Counted from the stretch's first letter, positions 5,105 to 12,679 are shown. The stretch: DNA of 16,935 bases from Burkholderiaceae bacterium (GCA_017853735.1 JAFMJA010000031.1:1-16935); one strand, 5' to 3'. Notes: generated by a model not told the origin, from the letters alone. Numbers and translations are program-made.

Positions 5105-7359
5105 AAGAGCGCACCACCCCCACGGATGCGGGCGGCCTGTCGCGCCGTAGTTTTCTGCAGTCTTCCGCCCTGACCATCAGCTTCAGCCTGGCTCCGCTGG
5201 CTCTGGGCCAGTCACCGGCACCAGCCAGAGCCGTGCTGCCTGGCAGCCTGAACAACAACCGCATGCTCGATGCCTGGCTGCGCATCCACCCCAACGGCAA
5301 GGTCACCATGTGCTCGGGCAAAATTGAACTTGGCCAAGGCATCCTGACCGCGCTCAGCCAGATCGTGAGCGATGAGCTGGATGTGGACCTCAAGCGCCTG
5401 GAGATCATCTCCGGCCACACCGGCCTCACCCCCAACGAGGGCATGACCGCTGGCAGCCTGTCGATTCAGGACAGCGGCACCGCACTGCGCTTTGCCTGCG
5501 CCGAGGCGCGTGGCCTGCTGCTGGCCGCCGCGGCCGACAAGCTGGGGGTAGCTGCTGGCGTGCTGAGCGTGAGTGATGGCCGCATCAGCGCGCCTAACGG
5601 CGCAGCCACCAGCTACTGGGAGCTCACCAGCGAGTCGCTGCTCAAGCGCGAGGCCAGCGCCAAGACCGCGCCCAAGCCAAGCAGCCAGCACAAGCTCATA
5701 GGCCAGAGCCTGCAGCGACGCGATATCCCCGCCAAGGTCACTGGCGGCGAGTCGTTTGTACAAGACATGCGCCTGCCGGGCATGGTGTTTGGTCGGGTGG
5801 TGCGCCCCAGCGCCCCGCGCGCCCGCCTGCTGGGCTTTGACGCGGCTGGTGTGAAAGCGATGCCGGGGGTGCTGGCGCTAGTGCGTGACGGCAGCTTCCT
5901 GGCAGTGGCCGCCCGGCGCGAGGAACAGGCGATCGCCGCTGCCAACGCCTTGCGTGCCAGTGCGCGCTGGGAGGAGCCGGGCGACCTGCCGCCCACTGGC
6001 GCGGCCCTGTTTGCCCACATGAAGCAGCAGCGCAAGGCCACCTCGGTGGTGAGCGACAAGAAAGCGGCCGACCCCGCGCCAGCAGTGCGCACCCTGGAGC
6101 TGGAGTACACCAAGCCCTACCAGGCCCATGCCTCGATTGGGCCGTCCTGCGCGGTAGCGCTATGGACCGACGACAAACTGCAGGTCTGGACCCATTCTCA
6201 AGGGGTGTTCCCGCTGCGCAACGACCTGTCCAAGGCGCTGCGCATGGCACCGGCAAACATCACGGTGATGCACCGCGAAGGCTCGGGCTGCTATGGCCAT
6301 AACGGCGCCGATGATGTGGCCTTTGACGCTGCCCGGCTGGCGCGTGATCTGCCCGGCGTACCGGTCATGTTGCAGTGGATGCGCGAGGATGAATTTGGCT
6401 GGGAGCCGCTGGGCTCGCCCATGGTGATGCGGCTTAAGGCCTCGCTCGATGCCAGCGGCAAGGTGAGCGACTGGAGCCATGAACTCTGGAGCCATGCCCA
6501 CAGCACCCGCCCTTACGACCCAGACGGGGTCAACTTGCTTGGGTCCTGGTACTTGCAGGACCCGCTCAAGCCCGGCCCCTCACGCAACATTCCCCAGCCC
6601 TCGGGCGGTAGCGACCGCAATGCGATTCCGCTGTATGTGTTCCCGCAGCAGAAAGTGACCAACAACCTGCTGCTGGATATGCCGATCCGCACCTCGGCGC
6701 TGCGCACCCTGGGCGCCTATGCCAATGTGTTTGCCCTGGAGTCGTTCATGGACGAGCTGGCGCTGGCTGCCGGCGCCGACCCGGTGGAGTTTCGCCTGCG
6801 CCATCTGGCCGATGCCCGCGCCAAGGCGGTGATCGAGCGCACCGCTCAGATGGCCGGCTGGCAGGCGGGCGCCAAGGCGAGCAGCGACCGCGGGGTACTG
6901 CGCGGACGCGGCATCGGTTTTTCAAAATACAAAAACCTGGCGGTCTATTGCGCGGTGATCCTGGATGTGGCAGTGGACACCCGCAGCAGCCTGATTCGGG
7001 TCGAGCGCGCCTGGTCGGCTTCGGATGCCGGCCTGGTGATCAACCCCGATGGCTTTCGCAACCAAATCGAGGGCGGCATTGTGCAGTCGATCAGCTGGAC
7101 GCTGATGGAATCGATACGCTATAACAAGCAGCATATGCTGACGCGCAACTGGGGCGACTACCCGATCCTGCGCTTTCCCGAGGTGCCCGCATTGCAGGTC
7201 GAGCTGATCAACCGGCCCGAGGAGCGACCGCTTGGCGTGGGCGAGGGATCGCAGGGCCCGACGGTGGCCGCGCTGGCCAATGCCTTTGCCCATGCCACCG
7301 GCAAGCGCCTGCGCGAGCTGCCGCTGACCCCGGAGCGGGTCAGGCAGGTGCTGGGCTGA
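5101..7359 (+). CDS. Molybdenum hydroxylase large subunit with Tat signal (IorB-like)
   Basis: A 752-residue molybdopterin-cytosine-dinucleotide-type catalytic subunit of the xanthine dehydrogenase family, IorB/NicB-like rather than XdhB-like. It hydroxylates an electron-poor carbon, often beside a ring nitrogen or an aldehyde, using water. The N-terminus has a textbook twin-arginine motif SRRSFLQ (14-20) and a hydrophobic stretch ending near residue 45, so the enzyme should fold in the cytoplasm and be exported. The cofactor-binding pattern EGSGCYGHNGADDVAFDAA sits near residue 400, and the catalytic glutamate is Glu715 in GVGEGSQGP. AAGGAG precedes the ATG, which overlaps the small subunit stop. 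Unlike NicB it ends without cytochrome c domains. No maturation chaperone or FAD subunit is nearby. The substrate is unknown; an N-heterocycle or aromatic aldehyde would be usual for the family. Confidence 0.94.
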   Translation: MKERTTPTDAGGLSRRSFLQSSALTISFSLAPLALGQSPAPARAVLPGSLNNNRMLDAWLRIHPNGKVTMCSGKIELGQGILTALSQIVSDELDVDLKRLEIISGHTGLTPNEGMTAGSLSIQDSGTALRFACAEARGLLLAAAADKLGVAAGVLSVSDGRISAPNGAATSYWELTSESLLKREASAKTAPKPSSQHKLIGQSLQRRDIPAKVTGGESFVQDMRLPGMVFGRVVRPSAPRARLLGFDAAGVKAMPGVLALVRDGSFLAVAARREEQAIAAANALRASARWEEPGDLPPTGAALFAHMKQQRKATSVVSDKKAADPAPAVRTLELEYTKPYQAHASIGPSCAVALWTDDKLQVWTHSQGVFPLRNDLSKALRMAPANITVMHREGSGCYGHNGADDVAFDAARLARDLPGVPVMLQWMREDEFGWEPLGSPMVMRLKASLDASGKVSDWSHELWSHAHSTRPYDPDGVNLLGSWYLQDPLKPGPSRNIPQPSGGSDRNAIPLYVFPQQKVTNNLLLDMPIRTSALRTLGAYANVFALESFMDELALAAGADPVEFRLRHLADARAKAVIERTAQMAGWQAGAKASSDRGVLRGRGIGFSKYKNLAVYCAVILDVAVDTRSSLIRVERAWSASDAGLVINPDGFRNQIEGGIVQSISWTLMESIRYNKQHMLTRNWGDYPILRFPEVPALQVELINRPEERPLGVGEGSQGPTVAALANAFAHATGKRLRELPLTPERVRQVLG

Positions 7360-7391
7360 GTCTGGAATGAGCCCCCACAGGTGTGGCCACG

Positions 7392-9080
7392 ATGGCCACC
7401 GCTAAGTCTTCGCGCGTGCCACCCATGCAGACCGAGGTTCTGATCGCCGGTGGCGGCCCGTGCGGGCTGATGCTGGCCATTGAGCTGGGTCGTCGCGGGG
7501 TGCACTGCCTGTTGGTGGACCAGAAGCCGGGCACCGCCTTCAACCCCCAGGCCAACGCCACCCAGGCCCGCACCATGGAGCATTTCCGCCGCCTGGGCTT
7601 TGCCAATCAGGTGCGCGCCCAGGGCCTGCCGCCTGAGCACCCGACCGATATCGCCTACCTGACCCGCTTTGCCGGCATCGAGCTGGCGCGCCTGCGTCTG
7701 CCCACCGCGGCCCAGGCACCGCAGGTGATCAAGAACCTCTCGGGCTCGTGGAGCGCGGCCGAGTTGCCGCACCGGGTGTCGCAAAAGTTTGTTGAACTGG
7801 TGCTGCGCGAGCAGGCCCAGGCGCAAGCCAGTGCTGATGTGCGCTATGGCTGGCAACTCAAGGAATTTCAAGACACTGGCTCAGACATCGAGGCAGTGGT
7901 GCAGCCGCTCGAAGGCGGGTCAGCGCTGTCGGTGCGTGCCAGCTATCTGGTGGGCGCTGATGGTGCGCGCAGCTTTGTGCGATCCCAGCTGGGCATTGGC
8001 TGGGAAGGCAGCAGCGGCACCAAGCGCCATTTCATGGGCGGCAAGATGCTGGCGGTGTACCTGCGAGCGCCGGGGTTTTATGCACGCAATCCGAACGAGC
8101 GGGCCTGGATGTATGTGGTGGTCAACCCCGAGCTGCGCGCCTTCATCATGTCGGTCAACGGGCAGGATGAGTTTGCCTTTCACATCCAGATGGCTGATGA
8201 CGCCGCGACCGAGGCGCTGACCGAGGCCGATGCGCGCCACCTGTTTGGCCGTGCCTTTGGCCAGGCGATGGAGATCGAAATACTCTCCATGGCCACCTGG
8301 CTGGCGGGCCACGCGCTGGTGGCCGAAAAATTCCAGCAGGGACGCGTGCTGCTGGGCGGTGATGCGGTGCACCTGTTCACCCCCACCGGCGGCCTGGGCT
8401 ACAACACTGCGGTGGAAGATGCGGTCAACCTGGGCTGGAAACTGGCCCATGTGCTGCAGGGCCGCGCACCCCACACCCTGCTGGAGAGCTATGAACTAGA
8501 ACGCAAGCCGCTGGCCTTGCGCAACACCGGCTACGCGCGCCAGTTTGCCGATTCGATCGGCCTGTTCGCCGCCGCACCTGAGCTGGAAGAGGACAGCCCC
8601 GCAGGTGCCCAGGCGCGCGCCGTCGCGAGCGACTACCTGAACGGCCATGTGCGGCGCGAATTCAATATTCCAGGCGTCACCTTTGGCGGGCGCTACGATC
8701 ACTCACCGCTGATCGTGGCCGATGGCACAGCGCCACCGCCTGATGCGGCCAACAGCTACACCGCCAGCGCGTGCCCGGGTGGGCGCCCGCCCCACGCCTG
8801 GCTGGCCGATGGTCGATCCCTCTTTGACACCTTGCACAGCGAGTGGACTCTGCTGGCCCTGGGCAGCGAGCCCCCCGACACCAAGCCGTTCGAGCTGGCC
8901 GCGCGCGCGCTGGGGCTGGACCTGCGGGTGGTACGTCATGATGTTCCAACACTGGCCACCTTGTATGAAGCACCGCTGGCCCTCATCCGCCCGGATCAGA
9001 TTGTGGCCTGGCGCGGCAGCGACGCACAGCTAGCGCTGGCGGTGCTACGACAAGTCAGCGGGCAATTGCCACCTAGATAG
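7392..9080 (+). CDS. Class A FAD-dependent aromatic monooxygenase
   Basis: A 562-residue group A flavoprotein hydroxylase of the PheA/TfdB/MhpA type, which uses NAD(P)H and O2 to hydroxylate phenolic rings. The ADP-binding VLIAGGGPCG lies at 16-25, the DG motif in YLVGADGARSFVR at about 185-197, and the second FAD motif GRVLLGGDAVHLFTPTGGLG at 317-336. The C-terminal 130 residues fit the thioredoxin-like domain of phenol hydroxylase relatives. No signal peptide is seen, so it acts in the cytoplasm. It follows the molybdenum hydroxylase by 32 bases. The start is uncertain: GTG at 7383, ATG at 7392 and ATG at 7425 are all possible, and none has a strong ribosome site; 7392 is chosen for its AGG about 11 bases upstream. 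With hydroxyquinol dioxygenase next door, it could form hydroxyquinol from resorcinol, hydroquinone or a substituted phenol. Confidence 0.9.
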   Translation: MATAKSSRVPPMQTEVLIAGGGPCGLMLAIELGRRGVHCLLVDQKPGTAFNPQANATQARTMEHFRRLGFANQVRAQGLPPEHPTDIAYLTRFAGIELARLRLPTAAQAPQVIKNLSGSWSAAELPHRVSQKFVELVLREQAQAQASADVRYGWQLKEFQDTGSDIEAVVQPLEGGSALSVRASYLVGADGARSFVRSQLGIGWEGSSGTKRHFMGGKMLAVYLRAPGFYARNPNERAWMYVVVNPELRAFIMSVNGQDEFAFHIQMADDAATEALTEADARHLFGRAFGQAMEIEILSMATWLAGHALVAEKFQQGRVLLGGDAVHLFTPTGGLGYNTAVEDAVNLGWKLAHVLQGRAPHTLLESYELERKPLALRNTGYARQFADSIGLFAAAPELEEDSPAGAQARAVASDYLNGHVRREFNIPGVTFGGRYDHSPLIVADGTAPPPDAANSYTASACPGGRPPHAWLADGRSLFDTLHSEWTLLALGSEPPDTKPFELAARALGLDLRVVRHDVPTLATLYEAPLALIRPDQIVAWRGSDAQLALAVLRQVSGQLPPR

Positions 9081-9094
9081 CCGATGTTTTCTGT

Positions 9095-9111
9095 GGTCGG
9101 GAAATCCGACC
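9095..9111. promoter_or_regulatory. Perfect palindrome beside the GST promoter
   Basis: GGTCGG-GAAAT-CCGACC is a perfect 6-bp inverted repeat with a 5-base centre, 14 bases after the monooxygenase stop. It directly abuts the candidate -35 box at 9112, the usual position for an activator or repressor site. It could also form an RNA hairpin in the upstream transcript, but no T-run follows, so it is not an intrinsic terminator. Confidence 0.4.
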
Positions 9112-9139
9112 TTGCCATGTTCTTGCTTGGCTCTATGAT
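9112..9139 (+). promoter_or_regulatory. Candidate internal sigma-70 promoter for the GST-VOC-DUF3297 genes
   Basis: TTGCCA (9112-9117), a 16-base spacer and TATGAT (9134-9139) each match the sigma-70 boxes in five of six positions. The -10 box lies 67 bases before the GST start codon. This is the best promoter-like element in the window. It falls in the largest gap (126 bases) of the rightward gene series and would give these three genes a transcript of their own. Confidence 0.5.
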
Positions 9140-9206
9140 GGATAACCAGCCCGGCACCGTACGATTAGCGCACGACCAGGGCATCCAGCAACCAGAAAGC
9201 AAGACC

Positions 9207-9884
9207 ATGAAAATCTATTACCACCCGGTATCCACCACTAGCCGTATGCTGATGCTGTTTGTGGAGGACTGCAGGATTGAGGTGGATTGGCGACTGGTGG
9301 ACCTGTTCACTGGAGAACATGTGCAACCCAACTACCTGACCCTCAACCCCAGCGGCATGGTGCCGATGCTGGAGGAAGACGATGGTTTTCGCCTCAGCGA
9401 GAGCTCGACCATTCTCAAGTACCTGGCCGAAAAAATCGGCTCGCCGACCTACCCGCGCGAGCTGCGCCAGCGCGCCAAGGTCAATGAGATGATGGACTGG
9501 CTCAACACCCAGTTCTATCGCGACTTTGCCTACGGCCTGGTCTATCCCCAGCTCTACCCGCATCTGCGGCGCCCGACCGATGAGCAACAGGCAGGCACCC
9601 TGGCCTGGGGCAGGGAGAAGACCAAGAGCTGGCTCACCATCCTGGACCGGCACCTGATCGGACCCAGCCGGCCTTATCTGTGTGGCCAGGACATTACGAT
9701 CGCCGATTATTTTGGCGCACCCATGCTCACCGCTGGCGAGCTGATTCGCTGCGACTTCAGTCCCTACCCCAATATCACGCGTTGGCTGGGACATGTGAAG
9801 GCCCGTCCCGGCTGGGACCGGGTCAACCGGGCCTTCAATGAGCTGGCCGGCTCGCTGAAGGACCAACCGTTTGAAGTGCTCTAG
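9207..9884 (+). CDS. Glutathione S-transferase family protein
   Basis: A 225-residue glutathione transferase. The N-terminal thioredoxin-fold domain (1-80) opens with KIYYHPVSTTSRMLML, contains the cis-proline NPSGMVPML loop and the SESSTILKYLAEKI motif that holds the gamma-glutamyl group of glutathione. The C-terminal helical domain (about 88-210) has the N-capping motif GQDITIADYFGAPML. The serine-rich PVSTTS segment suggests a serine-type (theta/beta-like) active site. The start at 9207 gives the canonical N-terminus; the reading frame stays open back to 9084, but that stretch looks non-coding and holds the promoter. The ribosome site (AGAAAG) is weak. It begins its own probable transcription unit. 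It may remove halide or quinone groups, or isomerise a ring-cleavage product, or protect against electrophilic quinones; the sequence does not decide. Confidence 0.92.
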   Translation: MKIYYHPVSTTSRMLMLFVEDCRIEVDWRLVDLFTGEHVQPNYLTLNPSGMVPMLEEDDGFRLSESSTILKYLAEKIGSPTYPRELRQRAKVNEMMDWLNTQFYRDFAYGLVYPQLYPHLRRPTDEQQAGTLAWGREKTKSWLTILDRHLIGPSRPYLCGQDITIADYFGAPMLTAGELIRCDFSPYPNITRWLGHVKARPGWDRVNRAFNELAGSLKDQPFEVL

Positions 9885-9895
9885 CGCGCAAGGCC

Positions 9896-10345
9896 ATGAT
9901 CCGCATCGAGCAGCTGGACCATGTGGGTATCCGCATCACCGACAAGGCGCGGGCCCTGGCCTTTTATGCAAGCCTGGGCTTTGCGATAGAGCATGAAGTG
10001 GATTTCGATGCCGTGGTCATCCTCAAAAATGAGGCCGGGGTGGAACTCAACCTGATCGTCAACGGGGTGGATAAGCACGGTGGCAAAAATGTGCTGATGG
10101 ACATGCCCGAGAAACTGCCAGGCATCACCCATGTGGCCTTGCGGGTGGCCGACATCCCAGCCACGCTGACCACCTTGAAAGAGGCGCAGATAGCCATCAC
10201 CCAGGGACCGGTCAGCTTTGGCGATGGGCATGTGTCGGTGTTTGTGCGCGATCCCGATCGCAATGTGATCGAGTTGCGCGCGCGCCTGCAGGCTGAGGAC
10301 GCAAAGCGCATTGAAGGTCTGGAGTTCTACAATCCGAACGCATGA
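9896..10345 (+). CDS. VOC/glyoxalase-type metalloprotein
   Basis: A 149-residue vicinal oxygen chelate protein with two beta-alpha-beta-beta-beta modules. The four metal ligands of the glyoxalase I arrangement are all present: His9 in QLDHVGI, Glu50 in GVELNLI, His79 in GITHVAL and Glu126 in NVIELRAR. A functional divalent-metal site is therefore likely. It follows the GST gene by 11 bases and overlaps the DUF3297 gene by four bases. Possible activities include glyoxalase, epimerase, extradiol dioxygenase and glutathione adduct handling. Pairing with a glutathione transferase suggests a glutathione-dependent step, but this is inference from context. The sequence near the ATG has only a short AAGG. 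Confidence 0.88.
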   Translation: MIRIEQLDHVGIRITDKARALAFYASLGFAIEHEVDFDAVVILKNEAGVELNLIVNGVDKHGGKNVLMDMPEKLPGITHVALRVADIPATLTTLKEAQIAITQGPVSFGDGHVSVFVRDPDRNVIELRARLQAEDAKRIEGLEFYNPNA

Positions 10346-10590
10346 GCAACACGGATCAACGCCCCGAACTCCCCGACCACCTGTCGATCGACCCGGACAG
10401 CCCGCACTATGTGGCTGCCATCTTTGAGCACCCGGTGGGCATCCGCTTCAACGGCAAGGAACGCTTTGATGTGGAGGAATATTGCATCAGCGAAGGATGG
10501 GTCAAGGTACCTTCGGCCAAGACGCTGGACCGTAAAGGCAACCCGCTGATGATCAAGATCAAGGGCCTGGTGGAGGCGTTCTACCGCTGA
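10342..10590 (+). CDS. DUF3297 family small protein
   Basis: An 82-residue soluble protein matching the DUF3297 pattern: LPDHLSIDPDSPHY near residue 10, GIRFNGKERFDVEEYCISEGW in the middle (33-53), and the final LDRKGNPLMIKIKGLVEAFYR. The family is small, conserved in proteobacteria and without a known function. The ATG overlaps the VOC stop (ATGA), so translation is probably coupled. It ends 15 bases before the convergent DUF4395-type gene, and no clear terminator is seen between them. Full length for the family. Confidence 0.9.
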   Translation: MSNTDQRPELPDHLSIDPDSPHYVAAIFEHPVGIRFNGKERFDVEEYCISEGWVKVPSAKTLDRKGNPLMIKIKGLVEAFYR

Positions 10591-10605
10591 GCGGGCCCTG
10601 CTGTC

Positions 10606-11355
10606 TCAACTGCGACCAGGCGAAATATTGACCACCGGCTTGCCGCCAGCGGCATTGCCAAAGCCCGGGAGGTCGCACACATCGCATGCTTGCTGAAAAA
10701 GGCCCAGGCGCACCAGCAGCGCGTGCAGCTTGCAGCCCACGCACACCCCGAGCACCGACTCCAGCCACATGAAGCCAAAGCAGACCCAGACCAGCACCAG
10801 CGGAATCCAGGGGGGCATGTAGTTGCGGGTGGTGGGCAGCAGCTCGCTTTGGGCTACCCAGTTAACCCAGCCGGCAAACACGTCCGGGTTGAAGAAAACC
10901 AGACAGACGCTGATGAAGCTGGCGCCAATGCTCCAGGCGAAGCGCTTGGGCGTCAGGGGTTTCCACACCGGTTCCTGCCACGCGGCCAGCAGGCTGGCCA
11001 GCCAGACCGTGGGCGAGAAGCGCGAGCTCCAACTGAACATGGCAGCCAGCATCTCGAACAGGCCAAACCACAGCACATAGGTCTGGAGGGAGTAGTCATA
11101 GGTGCGTCTAACTGCCTCGACCATGTAGAGAATGCGGCCGTCAAAATCGGTATCAAAGGTGTCGCGCACCACGTTACCGGTGATCACCCAGCGCGAGCCG
11201 TAAATGGCATCGAACAGGGTGAAGGCCATGTACAGCGGGATGGCCAGCAGGAGACCGGCACGGATTCGTACTGCCACATCATTGATGAAAAGCGGGTCGG
11301 TCTTGGTATCGAGAAACCACTGTTTGCGCATCACATCGCGCAGCACTGCCAGCAT
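10606..11355 (-). CDS. DUF4395-type membrane protein with two CxxC motifs
   Basis: A 249-residue predicted inner-membrane protein. Hydrophobic stretches lie at about 30-52, 92-108, 113-126, 138-156 and 181-205. The pattern PKRFAWSIG (136-144) and the ending WLESVLGVCVGCKLHALL (197-214) matches DUF4395, where a CxxC follows a conserved Glu-Ser in the last helix. Here the motif is Cys205 and Cys208, and a second CxxC (Cys224, Cys227) follows in the tail. An N-terminal stretch of about 30 soluble residues is longer than in many relatives. GGAG lies about 8 bases before the ATG. It is isolated between two operons and converges with DUF3297. A redox or metal role is possible from the cysteines; the function is not known. 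Confidence 0.72.
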   Translation of the reverse strand: MLAVLRDVMRKQWFLDTKTDPLFINDVAVRIRAGLLLAIPLYMAFTLFDAIYGSRWVITGNVVRDTFDTDFDGRILYMVEAVRRTYDYSLQTYVLWFGLFEMLAAMFSWSSRFSPTVWLASLLAAWQEPVWKPLTPKRFAWSIGASFISVCLVFFNPDVFAGWVNWVAQSELLPTTRNYMPPWIPLVLVWVCFGFMWLESVLGVCVGCKLHALLVRLGLFQQACDVCDLPGFGNAAGGKPVVNISPGRS

Positions 11356-11434
11356 CGGTGCATCTCCATCCAGATCTTGTTGCCTCGTTCTGCGCCACTG
11401 GCGGCTTGCCGCTTGGCTTGAGGTTCGAGACGCG

Positions 11435-11440
11435 ATTTTA
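11435..11440 (-). promoter_or_regulatory. Possible -10 box in the A+T-rich gap before the DUF4395-type gene
   Basis: The 210-base gap 11356-11565 is the only clearly A+T-rich spot in the window, at about 11432-11464. On the minus strand it contains TAAAAT, a good -10 match, 80 bases before the DUF4395-type start. No convincing -35 box sits at the right distance, so this is a tentative call. The rest of the gap holds a short in-frame extension of the upstream amidohydrolase frame, described separately. Confidence 0.25.
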
Positions 11441-11460
11441 ATTCAGCAATCGCTTATTTA

Positions 11461-11565
11461 TTAAGTCGAAGCCTGAGCGTGCCCATAAGCCACCATGGGT
11501 TGGGCAATGGCCAGCAGGCTGATGGCGGTACAGGCCGCCTTCAGCAGCGTGAGCGGCAGACGGGT
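11461..11565 (-). other. Signal-peptide-like open frame directly after the amidohydrolase stop
   Basis: After the amidohydrolase TGA (11566-11568) the same frame stays open for 34 sense codons to a TAA at 11461-11463. The encoded stretch has a basic residue near its start, then LLKAACTAISLLAIA, and ends in a GHAQA segment that resembles a signal peptidase site. It has no ATG, GTG or TTG near its beginning, so it is not a gene as it stands. It could be a remnant of a secreted-protein gene, a former C-terminal extension, or chance in hydrophobic-biased G+C-rich sequence. Confidence 0.3.
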
Positions 11566-12636
11566 TCACGCGGCCCGTCTGGGCAAGAGGCGCAGCGCAT
11601 TGTCGCGGCCAATGGCTTTGAGTTCAGCATCGGTGAAGCCGTAGTCGATCAGGCCCTTGATGGTGTCCTCGCCAGTGCGGTAGGGGTAGTCGGAGCCAAA
11701 CAGGATCTGGCTCACATCGACCAGGCGAGTGAGCGAGGCCAGCGCCATCGGGTGCATGGCCCAGGCGGTGTCGTAATAAAAACGCTTGAGCTCAGTCAGC
11801 ACGCCGCGCGGCACCCGGGGCGCCAGCTTGGAGTCGATGATGGGCGCACGCACCAGGCGCTCGGTCAGGAAAGGCAAGGTACCGCCAGCATGCGAGAAGA
11901 TGAACTGTAGGTCGGGGCAGCGCGCCGCAGTGCCGGAAAACACAATGTCGACAATGGTGCGGGTGGTGTCGGTGCCGAATTCGACCACAGTGGGAGGAAT
12001 CTCGGGTGTCAGGATGTTACGGCAACAACTCGGGGCAGTTGGATGGGTATAGAGCACAGCCTTGCGCCGGTTGAGCTCATCCATCACCGGAGCGAAAGAT
12101 TTATGGCCCAGCCACTTGTCGCCGTAGCTGGTGAGCAGGCCGATGCCGTCAGCCTTGAGCACATCCATCGCGTAGCTGAGTTCTCGCAAGGCGCTGTCGG
12201 TGTCCTGCATCGGGATCATGGCAAAGGAGCCAAAGCGGCCCGGATGGTCTTGTGACAGGCGGGCCACCCACTCATTGCTCTCGCGCGCGATGCGCCGGGC
12301 ATTGGCCGCATCGGTAAAGCTGACCTGTGGTGTGGTAGGCGAGAGGATGGAGGTGGCCACGCCAGCCTTGTCCATGTCTTCCAGGGTCTTGGCCACCGAC
12401 CAGTTGCGCACAATCGGCGGCGCCTGGTTGACCTTGGCCAGTTCGGCCACATAGGCCGGAGAAAAAAGATGGTGATGGGTATCGATGCGGTTGCGCAGGC
12501 CGGTGAGCGACTGGTTGGGCCCGGCACAACCGGGCAGCACCGCAGCAGCGCCAGCGGCCAGCAGGCCACTCAGAAAACCGCGCCGTGGGGTGGCGCAATC
12601 ACAGGCGGCATGCAAATTCTGGACAGAATCACTCAT
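11566..12636 (-). CDS. Amidohydrolase-2 family protein with Tat/lipoprotein-like signal
   Basis: A 356-residue metal-dependent TIM-barrel protein of the amidohydrolase-2 group (ACMSD, gamma-resorcylate decarboxylase, and 2-pyrone-4,6-dicarboxylate hydrolase-like proteins). Metal and catalytic candidates are His54/His56 in DTHHHL, His198 in YTHPT, His249 in FSHAGG and Asp316 in FGSDYP. The N-terminus has PRRGFLSGLL (17-26), a hydrophobic run and LPGC with Cys37, that is, a twin-arginine-like motif ending in a lipobox. This predicts export and lipid anchoring, unlike the cytoplasmic resorcylate decarboxylases. The start at 12636 has GAGGAG just upstream; a longer frame to 12699 overlaps the maleylacetate reductase gene. 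It is the last gene of the right-hand leftward operon, 43 bases after that gene. The reaction may be a decarboxylation or a lactone hydrolysis; the substrate is unknown. Confidence 0.88.
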   Translation of the reverse strand: MSDSVQNLHAACDCATPRRGFLSGLLAAGAAAVLPGCAGPNQSLTGLRNRIDTHHHLFSPAYVAELAKVNQAPPIVRNWSVAKTLEDMDKAGVATSILSPTTPQVSFTDAANARRIARESNEWVARLSQDHPGRFGSFAMIPMQDTDSALRELSYAMDVLKADGIGLLTSYGDKWLGHKSFAPVMDELNRRKAVLYTHPTAPSCCRNILTPEIPPTVVEFGTDTTRTIVDIVFSGTAARCPDLQFIFSHAGGTLPFLTERLVRAPIIDSKLAPRVPRGVLTELKRFYYDTAWAMHPMALASLTRLVDVSQILFGSDYPYRTGEDTIKGLIDYGFTDAELKAIGRDNALRLLPRRAA

Positions 12637-12679
12637 CACTTGCTCCTCGGTTGTAGTGCGCCAAGCAGGCGCTGGATTT

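Noticed and set aside
9084..9206. N-terminal extension of the GST to 9084
   Set aside because: The first 41 residues do not resemble any GST, and the region holds a promoter and a palindrome; the fold begins at 9207.
10591..10605. Shared terminator between the convergent DUF3297 and DUF4395-type genes
   Set aside because: Only 15 bases separate the genes, and no hairpin with a T-run is visible in or around the gap.
11566..12636. Direct naming of the amidohydrolase as gamma-resorcylate decarboxylase
   Set aside because: The family fits and the resorcinol route would be neat, but the export/lipobox signal disagrees with the known cytoplasmic enzymes, and the motifs do not separate decarboxylases from hydrolases.
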